64,000 bases of DNA from Actinomycetota bacterium (GTDB taxonomy: Bacteria; Actinomycetota; Acidimicrobiia; Acidimicrobiales; Ilumatobacteraceae), in the NCBI GenBank assembly GCA_016213625.1, contig JACQZZ010000109.1, positions 27,743-91,742 on the forward strand, given 5' to 3'. Numbering within the stretch: position 1 is the stretch's first letter; every line of letters begins with the position of its first letter. Positions 42,046 through 51,943 of the stretch are shown piece after piece. The notes below the pieces were generated by a model. That model ran no database searches. It was not told where the DNA came from and was given only the letters and a program-made list of their open reading frames with translations. A program made the translations under genes and the position numbers.

Positions 42046-42680
42046 GACGCGAACCCTGCGGGCACCGCGGTGACGGTGGTGCCCTTCACCAGCAACGGGT
42101 GGTCGGCCCGCGCCAGCAACTCGCGGTCACCGGCACTGTCGCCATAGGCCCACACCGTGGCCTCCCGCAGATCCTTGTCCGCCATCCACGCCTCGAGCCG
42201 ACGCACCTTCTCGGCCGCGCGACAATTGGCGCCGTCGAGGCCGTCGCCGAAGTGGTCGCCCTCGCGCAGCGGTTCCGCGCACAGCACGTCATCGACACCC
42301 AACGTGCGACCCAACGGCTTCAGGTACGGGCTGAGCGACGCCGACACCAACACGATGCGGTGCCCCATTCGCTGGTGCCACCGCAGCCGCGCCATGGTGT
42401 CGGCGCGGAGCCAATCGGCGGCCACGACATCGGCGAACTCCTCGCCCATCTCCTCCACCTGATCCACCTTGCGACCGCGCAGCACACCGCCCACGAGGAG
42501 CTCCTTGAACCGATCGCGGTCGCGTCGCATCGCAGCACCCATCGACGCCGCCGGCTTACGCGCGAGCGCCGCGGCCACACCGCTCCACCCTCCCACCTTC
42601 AGCAGGAACGGCTTCACGCAGTCGCGCACCGTGAGCGTGCCGTCGACGTCGAACGCGGCCACATCGGTGGCGTCGTTCAT
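42042..42680 (-). CDS. HAD-IB family phosphatase, candidate decaprenyl-phosphoribose phosphatase
   Basis: This 212-residue hydrolase has HAD motif I FDVDGTLT (nucleophile Asp11, Asp13), motif II LVSASLSPY, and motif IV YGDSAGDRELL. It belongs to the SerB-like HAD-IB group. It overlaps aroA upstream and ubiA downstream by 4 bases each. The next step after UbiA is dephosphorylation of decaprenylphosphoryl-5-phosphoribose; in M. tuberculosis a PAP2-type protein (Rv3807c) is proposed for it. No such gene adjoins here, so this HAD enzyme could fill the role. That is an inference from position only. Confidence 0.72.
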   Translation of the reverse strand: MNDATDVAAFDVDGTLTVRDCVKPFLLKVGGWSGVAAALARKPAASMGAAMRRDRDRFKELLVGGVLRGRKVDQVEEMGEEFADVVAADWLRADTMARLRWHQRMGHRIVLVSASLSPYLKPLGRTLGVDDVLCAEPLREGDHFGDGLDGANCRAAEKVRRLEAWMADKDLREATVWAYGDSAGDRELLARADHPLLVKGTTVTAVPAGFAS

Positions 42681-43945
42681 CGCAGTCCCTCGATCATCGA
42701 CCAGAAGTCTGGCCAGCTCTTCGTGACCACATCGGGATCCTCGACGATGATGCCACTGGCTCCCAGACCCACCAGCGCGAAGGTCATCGCCAACCGGTGG
42801 TCGTGGTGGGTGAACAGCGTTGCGGTGTGCGGCCTGCTGTAGCGCACCACGAGTCCGTCACGGTTGTCGGCGGCGTCGATTCCGGCCTTGCGCAGTTCGG
42901 CGCACAGGTCGGTGAGCCGATCGCTCTCCTTGTTGCGGATGAAGCCGACGCCGTGAATGTCGGTGGCACCTTCGGCGAACGCACCGACGGCAGCCAACGT
43001 GGGCACCAGGTCGGACAGGTCGACCATGTCGATCTCGATGCCCTTCAGCGGCCCCGTACGCGACACGGTGGTGCCGGTGGAATCCTGGCGCACGTCGCAT
43101 CCCATCCGGCCCAGCACCCGACAGAACGCGGCGTCACCCTGCAAGGACAGATCGGTCAGGCCGGGCACCCGAACACGTCCACCACAGATCGCGGCCGCTG
43201 CCAACGGATAGCTGGCCGAGCTGGCATCGGGCTCCACCGTGTACTCGCGAGCCTGATACCGGCCGGCCGGCACGGTGATGATGCGATCGCCCAACTCCAC
43301 ACCGGGCACACCGAACGCCGCCATCACCGCGGCGGTGATGCGCACGTACGGACGCGACACCAACGACGTGGTGAGCACGAAGCGCAGCCCGTTCGGGAAG
43401 TACGGCGCGATGAGCATCAGCGCCGTGAGGTACTGGCTGCTCACGTCGCCACGGATGTGCACCTCGTCGAGCGACACGTCGACGGGACCCTGCACCGTGA
43501 CCGGCAGGTGGCCGACGGTCTCGCCGTGCCGAACCTGCACGCCCATCTGTGTGAGCGCATCGTGCAACGGGCCCATCGGACGTCGCCGCAACGGCGCATC
43601 GCCATCGATCGTGTAGGGACCCGGCCCCAGCGCCGCCAGCGCCGTGACGAATCTCGAGGTGGTGCCGGCCAGGCGGGTGCGCAGGGTGAGCGGGCCACGC
43701 TTGAACGACTTCAGCCCACCAAGGATGTGCACCGTGGAGTCCGAGCGCTCCACGCCCAACCCGAGCAGGCGCAGGCAGTCGAGCATCGCCTCGGTGTCGT
43801 CGCCATCGGGGACGTCGCTGAGCACGGACTCGCCCTCGGCGAGCGCCGCGCACACGAGCGACCGGTTGGCAACGCTCTTGGACCCGGGGACCCACACGAC
43901 CGCGTCGAGCGGTGCACCGAGCGGGGCGACGCGGTAGACGTCCAT
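42677..43945 (-). CDS. aroA: 3-phosphoshikimate 1-carboxyvinyltransferase (EPSP synthase)
   Basis: This 422-residue enzyme condenses shikimate 3-phosphate with PEP in the shikimate pathway. It has PGSKSVANRSLV (PEP and phosphate contact), a GTTSRF segment near residue 90 equivalent to the glyphosate-contact loop, RPYVRITAAVMAAFG and a C-terminal NKESDRLTDLCAEL (catalytic Glu and Lys region) followed by DHRLAMTFALVG. It is 4 bases downstream of tyrA, its pathway neighbour, and overlaps the HAD gene. Confidence 0.95.
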   Translation of the reverse strand: MDVYRVAPLGAPLDAVVWVPGSKSVANRSLVCAALAEGESVLSDVPDGDDTEAMLDCLRLLGLGVERSDSTVHILGGLKSFKRGPLTLRTRLAGTTSRFVTALAALGPGPYTIDGDAPLRRRPMGPLHDALTQMGVQVRHGETVGHLPVTVQGPVDVSLDEVHIRGDVSSQYLTALMLIAPYFPNGLRFVLTTSLVSRPYVRITAAVMAAFGVPGVELGDRIITVPAGRYQAREYTVEPDASSASYPLAAAAICGGRVRVPGLTDLSLQGDAAFCRVLGRMGCDVRQDSTGTTVSRTGPLKGIEIDMVDLSDLVPTLAAVGAFAEGATDIHGVGFIRNKESDRLTDLCAELRKAGIDAADNRDGLVVRYSRPHTATLFTHHDHRLAMTFALVGLGASGIIVEDPDVVTKSWPDFWSMIEGLR

Positions 43946-43949
43946 CGGC

Positions 43950-45014
43950 TCAGCTCAGGCGCTGCACAGCGGGGCGGTAGCCCCGTGCCAGCAGCCCGCC
44001 CCGGTACAACTCGGCCATGTTCGCATCGACCAACACCACCGCCACGCCTCGGTTGCCCTCCACGCTGTGCACCACTTCGAAGCTGGCGATGTTGACCCCC
44101 AGCTCGGCGGCGAGCGTGAACACCTCGGCCGCGGAACCCGCACGGTCGGGGATGGGGATACGCACTTCGGCCAGTTCGCCCGGCTGGGTGCCGCGTGTGG
44201 GCAGGTTGGCGCGGGCGTCGCGGGCCTTGGACAGCAGGCGATGCAGCTCGCTGCGGTCGTCGGTGTCGACCACCGAACGCATCTGCGACAGACCGGCGAT
44301 CAGTTCGTCGAGCGCCGAGAGGATGGCGGGCCGGTTCTCGGCACAGATGTCGAGCCAGATGCCGGGCTGACCGCTCGCGATGCGCGTCATGTCGCGGAAG
44401 CCGCCGGCGGCCAGCCTCAGCAGCGCCGCGTGCTCCTCGGCCCGGTCGCTGGCCAGACCCATCAGCGTGGCGGCGGTGAGGTGTGGCACGTGGCTGATGA
44501 CCGCGACCACCTGGTCGTGCCGTTCGGCCGGCAGGGCCACCACGTCGGCGCCCAGTTCGGCCACGACGGCCGCGACGGTGGCGAACGTGCTGTCGGGTGT
44601 CGACGACGTGGGCGTCAGCACCCACACCGCGCCCTCGAACATGCTGCCGTCGGCGCCGTCGAGGCCCTCGAGTTCGCTGCCTGCCATCGGATGGCCACCG
44701 ATGAAGCGGGGGTCGTCGATGGCCGAGGTGACGGCCAACTTCACGCTTCCCACGTCGGTGACCACGCCACGGGTGTCGGCGAGCGCCCGCTTCACCTGAT
44801 CGGCGAGGGTGAGCACCGGGGTGGCCACGAAGGTGATCTCCGCGTCGGGATCCAGGCCCACCTCGGCGATGAGGCCCATCGTCCGGGCCTGTTCGGTGCG
44901 CTCAGGTCGGTGGTCGTCGCCGGTGACGTGCCATCCGCGCTCGGTGAGCGCACGCGCGACGGAGCCACCGATGAGGCCAAGGCCCGCGACGTTCGCTCTC
45001 CGACTGGTTGACAC
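43950..45014 (-). CDS. tyrA: prephenate dehydrogenase
   Basis: This 354-residue enzyme makes 4-hydroxyphenylpyruvate for tyrosine. It has the Rossmann motif AGLGLIGGSVARAL (residues 9-22), the VTDVGSVKLAV and FIGGHPMAGSELEG segments that carry the catalytic His, and a C-terminal ACT-like domain (VRIPIPDRAGSAAEVFTLAAELGV) for feedback control. The length fits a TyrA with an ACT domain. It lies 6 bases after rluB and 4 bases before aroA. Confidence 0.92.
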   Translation of the reverse strand: MSTSRRANVAGLGLIGGSVARALTERGWHVTGDDHRPERTEQARTMGLIAEVGLDPDAEITFVATPVLTLADQVKRALADTRGVVTDVGSVKLAVTSAIDDPRFIGGHPMAGSELEGLDGADGSMFEGAVWVLTPTSSTPDSTFATVAAVVAELGADVVALPAERHDQVVAVISHVPHLTAATLMGLASDRAEEHAALLRLAAGGFRDMTRIASGQPGIWLDICAENRPAILSALDELIAGLSQMRSVVDTDDRSELHRLLSKARDARANLPTRGTQPGELAEVRIPIPDRAGSAAEVFTLAAELGVNIASFEVVHSVEGNRGVAVVLVDANMAELYRGGLLARGYRPAVQRLS

Positions 45015-45020
45015 GAGGTT

Positions 45021-45878
45021 TCAGCGTATCCGGCGAGGCGCGCCGGCCACCGATTCCACCAGCGTGATGACCTCGCTCTGGTCCAGCTCGCGCCATTCGC
45101 CCGGTCGCAGCTGGGGGTCGCGGAGCGGACCGATTCGCACGCGGATGAGGCGGGTGACGGGGTGCCCCACTGCCTCGCACATCCGCCGGACCTGACGGTT
45201 CCGACCCTCGTGGATGGTGATGCGCAGGATGCCGGGGTTCGGCTGCGACACCTTCGCTGGCGCGGTGATGCCGTCATCCAGCTCCACGCCCTCGCGCAAG
45301 CGGCGCAGGCCACCTCCGCTGACGTTGCCTTCCACCTCGGCCAGGTACTCCTTGTCCACCCCGTGGCTGGGGTGCGCGAGCCGGTGCGCGAGGTCGCCGT
45401 CGTTGGTGAGCAGCAAGAGACCTTCGGTGGCCACGTCGAGCCTGCCCACCGGGTACACACGCGGTTCGGCCGGCACGATGTCGACCACGGTGGGCCGCCC
45501 CTGCGGATCGCTGGCCGTGGTGACCACGCCCACCGGCTTGTTCAACAGGTAGTACTTCAGCCCGGCCCTCACGCCGATGGGCACACCATCGACCTCCACC
45601 TGATCCACTTCGGCATCCACCCGACGCCCCAACACGGCGACCTCGCCGTTCACCGTGACCCTGCCGGCGCTGATGAGGTCTTCGCACACCCGGCGGCTCC
45701 CGAAGCCGCGGGTCGACAGCACCTTCTGCAGCCGCTCGCCCTGGGGCAACGTCGCCGATGTCGCGGCCCACTGCTCCCACAGCGGCGGCTCGAGCTCACG
45801 AGGGCTCTCGCTGTCCTCCTCGAACCAGTCGGTCGGCCAGCCGTCGTCGCCCGGGTCGAGGTCGTCGGGATCAGCCAC
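45021..45878 (-). CDS. rluB: 23S rRNA pseudouridine synthase, RluB/RsuA family
   Basis: This 285-residue protein has an acidic N-terminal extension of about 45 residues, an S4 RNA-binding domain (ERLQKVLSTRGFGSRRVCEDLI) and a pseudouridine synthase domain with the catalytic Asp in PVGRLDVATEGLLLLTNDG. It modifies 23S rRNA near the peptidyl-transferase centre in characterised relatives. The GTG at 45878 overlaps the scpB stop. The scpA-scpB-rluB order is widespread in actinobacteria. Confidence 0.9.
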   Translation of the reverse strand: MADPDDLDPGDDGWPTDWFEEDSESPRELEPPLWEQWAATSATLPQGERLQKVLSTRGFGSRRVCEDLISAGRVTVNGEVAVLGRRVDAEVDQVEVDGVPIGVRAGLKYYLLNKPVGVVTTASDPQGRPTVVDIVPAEPRVYPVGRLDVATEGLLLLTNDGDLAHRLAHPSHGVDKEYLAEVEGNVSGGGLRRLREGVELDDGITAPAKVSQPNPGILRITIHEGRNRQVRRMCEAVGHPVTRLIRVRIGPLRDPQLRPGEWRELDQSEVITLVESVAGAPRRIR

Positions 45879-46488
45879 GGGCGTCAGCCGGCGGATCGAT
45901 GCGCAGGCCGTGCTCGAGCGCCTCCACGACATCCGCTCCCGGCACGAACTCGGCGATGGGCGGCAGGTCGGAGAGCGCGTTCAGGCCCAGCTTCTCCAGG
46001 AACGACGGGGTGGTGCCGTAGAGGATGGCCTGGCCAGGACCGTTGTCGCGGCCCACTTCGGTCACGTAGCCGCGTGCCTGCAAGGTGCGGATGACACCGT
46101 CGGGGTCCACACCACGAATCGACGCGATCTGCATGCGCGAGAGCGGTTGCTTGTAGGCGATGATGGCCAGCGTCTCCAGCGCGGCGCCGCTCATGCGGGC
46201 TCGCTGCCCGTCGAGCAGGAACCGCTCGACGTAGGGCGACAGATCGGCATGGCTCTGGAATCGCCATCCGCCGGCCACCTTGACCAGCTCGAACCCGTGG
46301 CCCGCTTCGGCGTAGGCCTCGCCGAGGCCGACGCACAGCTGCTCGATCACGCCCAGCGGCTGCTCCAGGAGCTGCGCGAGTGTCTCGGTGGGCACGGGCT
46401 CCATGGCCACGAGCACGATGGCCTCGATGGCGCGCACCGTGTCGGCGTCGAGTTCGGGTTGGTCGGACACGATGAGTTCATCCCTCAT
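45871..46488 (-). CDS. scpB: segregation and condensation protein B
   Basis: This 205-residue protein has the ScpB winged-helix core: ADTVRAIEAIVLVAMEPV, FELVKVAGGWRFQSHADLSPYVERFL, LSGAALETLAIIAYKQPLSR-like segment and a C-terminal PPIAEFV. It forms the condensin-like complex with ScpA and Smc in chromosome organisation. The ATG at 46488 overlaps the scpA 3' end by 11 bases; upstream in-frame codons lie within scpA. Confidence 0.94.
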   Translation of the reverse strand: MRDELIVSDQPELDADTVRAIEAIVLVAMEPVPTETLAQLLEQPLGVIEQLCVGLGEAYAEAGHGFELVKVAGGWRFQSHADLSPYVERFLLDGQRARMSGAALETLAIIAYKQPLSRMQIASIRGVDPDGVIRTLQARGYVTEVGRDNGPGQAILYGTTPSFLEKLGLNALSDLPPIAEFVPGADVVEALEHGLRIDPPADARG

Positions 46489-47260
46489 ATTCTTCGGCAA
46501 ATCCGTCGGCAAAGTCGTTGTTCGGCTGCTCGCCACCGGTCCACACCACTTCCACGTCGCCGAAGCGTTCGGTCTGCTCCAGGTCGACGTAGCCCTGCTT
46601 GAACAGTTCCAGCAGGGCGAGGAAGCGGACAATGACCTCCAGACGCTCCACGAGTCCGCTGGTGAGACGGCGGAAGGAGATGCGCCCCACCCGCGGCAGT
46701 TCGTCGACCAGCTCGGCGATGGCGTCGGAGACGCTGGCCCGAATGGGAGCGACGTGGAACAGGTCGATCCGCGGCACCGGCTTCGGGGTGATCGCTCGCA
46801 GGTACGCCTTCTGCAGACGCTGTGGCGAGACACCCTCCAGCAGATCCGGCATCAGGCCCTCGAACCGCTCGTCGGGTCCGCTGGCCCTCGGGAACGACCG
46901 GTCGGCATCGTCGGCGAGGCGGCTGAACACCGTCGCCACGTCCTTAAACGTCTTGCACTCGAGCAGGCGGGCCAGGAGCAGGTCGCGCTCTTCCCACAGC
47001 GCCAGTTCGTCGTCGAGATCGATGTCGTCGCGACCGGGCAGCAGGCGACGGGCCTTCAGCTCCACCAGCGTCGCGGCGATGAGGAGGAACTCGGTGGCCA
47101 GGTCGAGGTCGAGCCCCTGCATCTTCTCGATCTCGGCGAGGTACTCGTCGACGATCTTGCTCAACGACACCTCGTAGAGGTCGACCTGCTCTTTCAGGAT
47201 CAGGTGCAGCAGGAGGTCGAACGGTCCCTCGTAGACGGAGGTGGAGACGTCGACAGCCAT
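46478..47260 (-). CDS. scpA: segregation and condensation protein A
   Basis: This 260-residue kleisin has the N-terminal YEGPFDLLLHLILKEQVDLYEVSL and EFLLIAATLVELKARRLLP, then an acidic linker and a C-terminal helical domain with VEVIVRFLALLELFKQGYV-like helix. It binds Smc and ScpB. The ATG at 47260 has AGGAG three bases upstream and a TACGAT -10 further upstream. It begins the minus-strand run to dprE2 and is divergent from trpS. Confidence 0.94.
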   Translation of the reverse strand: MAVDVSTSVYEGPFDLLLHLILKEQVDLYEVSLSKIVDEYLAEIEKMQGLDLDLATEFLLIAATLVELKARRLLPGRDDIDLDDELALWEERDLLLARLLECKTFKDVATVFSRLADDADRSFPRASGPDERFEGLMPDLLEGVSPQRLQKAYLRAITPKPVPRIDLFHVAPIRASVSDAIAELVDELPRVGRISFRRLTSGLVERLEVIVRFLALLELFKQGYVDLEQTERFGDVEVVWTGGEQPNNDFADGFAEEYEG

Positions 47261-47270
47261 AACTCCTGCG

Positions 47271-47276
47271 ATCGTA
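47271..47276 (-). promoter_or_regulatory. -10 element upstream of scpA and the ten-gene run
   Basis: TACGAT on the minus strand lies 10 bases before the ATG at 47260, with AGGAG (47267-47263) between. The divergent trpS -10 is 14 bases away. Confidence 0.45.
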
Positions 47277-47290
47277 CCGCTCCGTACCGA

Positions 47291-47296
47291 TAGCCT
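47291..47296 (+). promoter_or_regulatory. -10 element of a leaderless promoter (trpS)
   Basis: TAGCCT, then 8 bases and GTG at 47305. There is no ribosome-binding site. Confidence 0.5.
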
Positions 47297-47304
47297 CGCA
47301 GCCC

Positions 47305-48291
47305 GTGGCACGCGTACTCTCCTGCATCCAACCCACCGGTGAGGTCCATCTGGGCAACTACCTGGGCGCACTGCGGAATTGGGTGAGCGGCCAGCACGAG
47401 AACGACGCCTTTCACGGCATCGTCGATCTCCACGCCCTCACCATCACCGAGACTCCCGGCGTGGTGGGGGCCACCACGCTTCAGCTCGCGGCGATGCTCT
47501 TCGCCGTCGGTCTCGACCCCGATGTCGCCACGGTGTTCGTGCAGAGCCACGTCACCGAGCACAGCCAGCTGGGTTGGATCATGGAGTGTCAGGTCAGCTT
47601 CGGCGAGCTCAGCCGGATGACCCAGTTCAAGGACAAGTCGGCCAAGCGCGAGGCCGACTTCGTGTCGGCCGGGCTGTTCACCTACCCGGCCTTGCAGGCA
47701 GCCGACATCCTGCTCTACGACACCGACGAGGTGCCCGTGGGGGAAGACCAACGCCAACACATCGAGATCACCCGCGACATCGCCGTGCGATTCAACTACC
47801 GCTTCGGCGACACGTTCGTGCTGCCCAAGGCGGTCATGCCGAAGGCCGGCGCACGCGTGATGGACCTCCAGGATCCTTCGTCGAAGATGAGCAAGTCGGC
47901 CGACTCCGACGCCGGGCTGGTGAGCCTGCTCGACGATCCCGCGGTCATCGCCAAGAAGTTCAAACGAGCGGTCACCGACAGCGAGAGCGAGGTCCGTTTC
48001 CACCGCGAAGAGAAGCCGGGTGTCAGCAATCTGCTCGAGATCCTGTCGGCGTGCACCGGTACCGCTCCCGAGGTGCTCGCCGAGCAGTACACGCAGTACG
48101 GCCCGTTGAAGACCGACACCGGCGATGCCGTCGTGGCGATGCTCACTCCCATCCAGCAGCGCTACCGCGAGCTGATGGACGACCCGGCGGAACTGCAGAA
48201 GCTGCTCCGCAAGGGGGCGGCGAAGGCGCGCACGGTGGCGTCCGCCACCCTCGCTCGTACGCAGGCCGCCATCGGCATGACCCCTGCCTGA
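47305..48291 (+). CDS. trpS: tryptophanyl-tRNA synthetase
   Basis: This 328-residue class I enzyme charges tRNA-Trp. It has the HIGH-type motif PTGEVHLGNYLGAL (residues 10-23), and the KMSKS motif SKMSKSAD. The length is normal for the bacterial enzyme. The start is the GTG at 47305, preceded by TAGCCT by 8 bases. It is flanked by the divergent scpA run and the convergent HD gene (20 bases to its stop). Confidence 0.96.
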   Translation: MARVLSCIQPTGEVHLGNYLGALRNWVSGQHENDAFHGIVDLHALTITETPGVVGATTLQLAAMLFAVGLDPDVATVFVQSHVTEHSQLGWIMECQVSFGELSRMTQFKDKSAKREADFVSAGLFTYPALQAADILLYDTDEVPVGEDQRQHIEITRDIAVRFNYRFGDTFVLPKAVMPKAGARVMDLQDPSSKMSKSADSDAGLVSLLDDPAVIAKKFKRAVTDSESEVRFHREEKPGVSNLLEILSACTGTAPEVLAEQYTQYGPLKTDTGDAVVAMLTPIQQRYRELMDDPAELQKLLRKGAAKARTVASATLARTQAAIGMTPA

Positions 48292-48310
48292 CCCGTCACA
48301 CCCTGAGGCC

Positions 48311-48748
48311 TCACAGATCGTCGGCCCAGCGCAGCGCGTCCACGAGAGGTCCGCGCCCCATCACCAGCTCGACCGTCGCCGCATCGCTGCCGGCGCCGAC
48401 CAGGAGTTCGGCGCCCAGGCGTTCGTGGTCGTGATACTCGCGGAATCGTGCGGTGCGCGGTCCCACCACGGTGGCCATCACTCGGGCGAGGGTGCCCAGT
48501 CCCGCGACCTGCTTGCCCACATCGTGCAACAACGCTCCCGCGATCTCCGGTCCGGTCGCGTCCGGCGCACGCTCCACGAACCGGCGCGCCACGAGCAGGG
48601 AATGACGTCGGTCCTGCACCGCCATGCCCGACCACAGCGCCGCTTCCCGAGGCAGCAGGTGCGACTGCGCCCACGCGATGTCGGCGTCGCTCGGCTCCCG
48701 GCGCGACAGCGAACCCCAGAACCGCTTCGCGAGGTGTGAGAGGTTCAT
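48311..48748 (-). CDS. HD domain protein, putative phosphohydrolase
   Basis: This 145-residue protein has the HD-superfamily metal ligands DRRHSLLVARRF (His), ALLHDVGKQ (His-Asp) and YHDHERLGAELL (later His). The length and arrangement fit small actinobacterial HD proteins of unknown substrate, probably nucleotides. The ATG at 48748 overlaps the xerD stop by 4 bases, so it is the last gene of the pyrG-nudix-xerD run. Confidence 0.8.
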   Translation of the reverse strand: MNLSHLAKRFWGSLSRREPSDADIAWAQSHLLPREAALWSGMAVQDRRHSLLVARRFVERAPDATGPEIAGALLHDVGKQVAGLGTLARVMATVVGPRTARFREYHDHERLGAELLVGAGSDAATVELVMGRGPLVDALRWADDL

Positions 48749-49665
48749 GCCGACTCCGCCCGCGGATGGGCCTGGCGATAGACCTGCCACAGCCGTTCCT
48801 GACTCACCTTCGTGTACACCTGGGTCGTGGAGATCGACGCGTGGCCCAACATCTCCTGCACCACGCGCAGGTCGGCGCCGTGGTCCAGCAGGTGGGTCGC
48901 GCACGAGTGACGCAACACGTGCGGCGACAGCCGGTCGGCCAGCCCGGTGCGCTCGCCGTACTTGTGCACCACCGCCCACGCGGCCTGTCGGGTCAGCCGA
49001 GCTCCCCGAGTGTTCAGGAACACGGCCTCCTGATCGCCTCGCCGCGCCCAGCGCACGGGCTCCAGATGCTCGCGTCCCTCGCGCAACCACTCGTCCATGG
49101 CGCGTGCGGCTGACCGCCCGAACGGCACGAGGCGCTCCTTGGCACCCTTGCCGAACAGGCGCACCAGGCGCTCCTCGCGATCGAGATCGCCGAGCGACAG
49201 ACCGCAGGCCTCGCTGATGCGCGCACCCGTCGCATACAGGAACTCGAGCAGCGCCCGGTCGCGCAGCGACACCGGGTCGCTACCCACGACGGCGGCCAGC
49301 AACTGCTCCACCTCGGCCTCGGTCAATGGGTGCGGGATGCCGGCAGGCACGCGCACACCCTCCACATCGGCCGTGGGATCGTCGGCACGCATCCCCTCCT
49401 CGGCCATGAAGCGGTGCAACATGCGCACCGCGGCCAACTGGCGGGCCACACTCGACGGCGCCGCACCACTGGCGCGGCGCATCTGCACCCAACGGTCCAA
49501 CGCCGGGCGATCCACGGAGGCGAAGGAGAGGTGGTGCTCCCCCAGCCAGAACGAGTAGCCGGTCAGGTCGCGACGATACGCGGCGAGCGTGTTCGCCGAT
49601 CGGCCACGCTCGCTCGCCATCCACGACAGGAACTCCTCCGCCTCGAGGGGGAGTTCGTCGGTCAT
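48745..49665 (-). CDS. xerD: site-specific tyrosine recombinase
   Basis: This 306-residue recombinase resolves chromosome dimers with XerC at dif. It has the N-terminal SAM-like domain (LEAEEFLSWMASERGRSANTLAAYRRDL) and the catalytic residues Arg (ATGARISEACGLS), Lys (FGKGAKERLVPF), His-x2-Arg (SPHVLRHSCATH), His (MLGHASISTTQ) and Tyr (VYTKVSQERL). Normal length and position next to a Nudix gene, as in M. tuberculosis (Rv1700-Rv1701). Confidence 0.95.
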   Translation of the reverse strand: MTDELPLEAEEFLSWMASERGRSANTLAAYRRDLTGYSFWLGEHHLSFASVDRPALDRWVQMRRASGAAPSSVARQLAAVRMLHRFMAEEGMRADDPTADVEGVRVPAGIPHPLTEAEVEQLLAAVVGSDPVSLRDRALLEFLYATGARISEACGLSLGDLDREERLVRLFGKGAKERLVPFGRSAARAMDEWLREGREHLEPVRWARRGDQEAVFLNTRGARLTRQAAWAVVHKYGERTGLADRLSPHVLRHSCATHLLDHGADLRVVQEMLGHASISTTQVYTKVSQERLWQVYRQAHPRAESA

Positions 49666-50228
49666 TCGTGCGTGCCCTCGCGCAGACGGCGCTCCACCAT
49701 CAGCAGCCCGATGATGGTCTTCGCATCGTGGATCTCGCCGCGCAGCACCATCTGCACCGCCTCGGTCAACGGCACGTGCAGCACCTCCATGTGCGCTTCC
49801 TCTGGGCCGTGCGTGTCGCGGGGTACCTCGGTGAGGTCGGTGGCCAGGTACAGGTACAGCACCGAGTCGGTCATGCCTGCCGAGGGGTAGAAGTCCACGA
49901 GATGTTCCAGGTGGCCGGGCTGCAAGCCCACTTCCTCCATCAGCTCGCGGGCCGCGGTGACCTCCGTCGGCTCGTCGGCCACGTCGCGCATGCCGGCGGG
50001 GATCTCCACCACCACGTCGTCGAACGGTGCGCGGTACTGGCTCACCAACGTCACGTACGGCACGCCGTCGTCATCGAACCGCAGGGGCACGGCGGCGACG
50101 GCCCCGGGTGAACGCACGATGTCGCGCGTGAAGGTCGTTCCCTCGGGCGACTCGTACTCCGCCACCGCGACGTGCCAGATGTACCCCTGGTGCACCAGCC
50201 GATCGCCGAGGTGGCGGAAGCCGCCCAT
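49662..50228 (-). CDS. Nudix hydrolase, ADP-ribose pyrophosphatase type
   Basis: This 188-residue protein has a Nudix box, GMRDVADEPTEVTAARELMEEVG (with the RELMEEVG core), preceded by VVVEIPAGM. The layout matches ADP-ribose pyrophosphatase-like enzymes including M. tuberculosis Rv1700. It hydrolyses a nucleoside diphosphate linked to another moiety. The ATG at 50228 is 4 bases after the pyrG stop. An in-frame codon at 50255 would overlap pyrG. Confidence 0.9.
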   Translation of the reverse strand: MGGFRHLGDRLVHQGYIWHVAVAEYESPEGTTFTRDIVRSPGAVAAVPLRFDDDGVPYVTLVSQYRAPFDDVVVEIPAGMRDVADEPTEVTAARELMEEVGLQPGHLEHLVDFYPSAGMTDSVLYLYLATDLTEVPRDTHGPEEAHMEVLHVPLTEAVQMVLRGEIHDAKTIIGLLMVERRLREGTHE

Positions 50229-50232
50229 CGGG

Positions 50233-51921
<1,689 letters not shown>

Positions 51922-51943
51922 TCAGAGCCGCGCGCGCGGATGG

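Noticed and set aside
48304..48313. Palindrome TGAGGCCTCA between trpS and the HD gene as a terminator
   Set aside because: It has no loop and no T-tract, so it cannot act as a normal intrinsic terminator.
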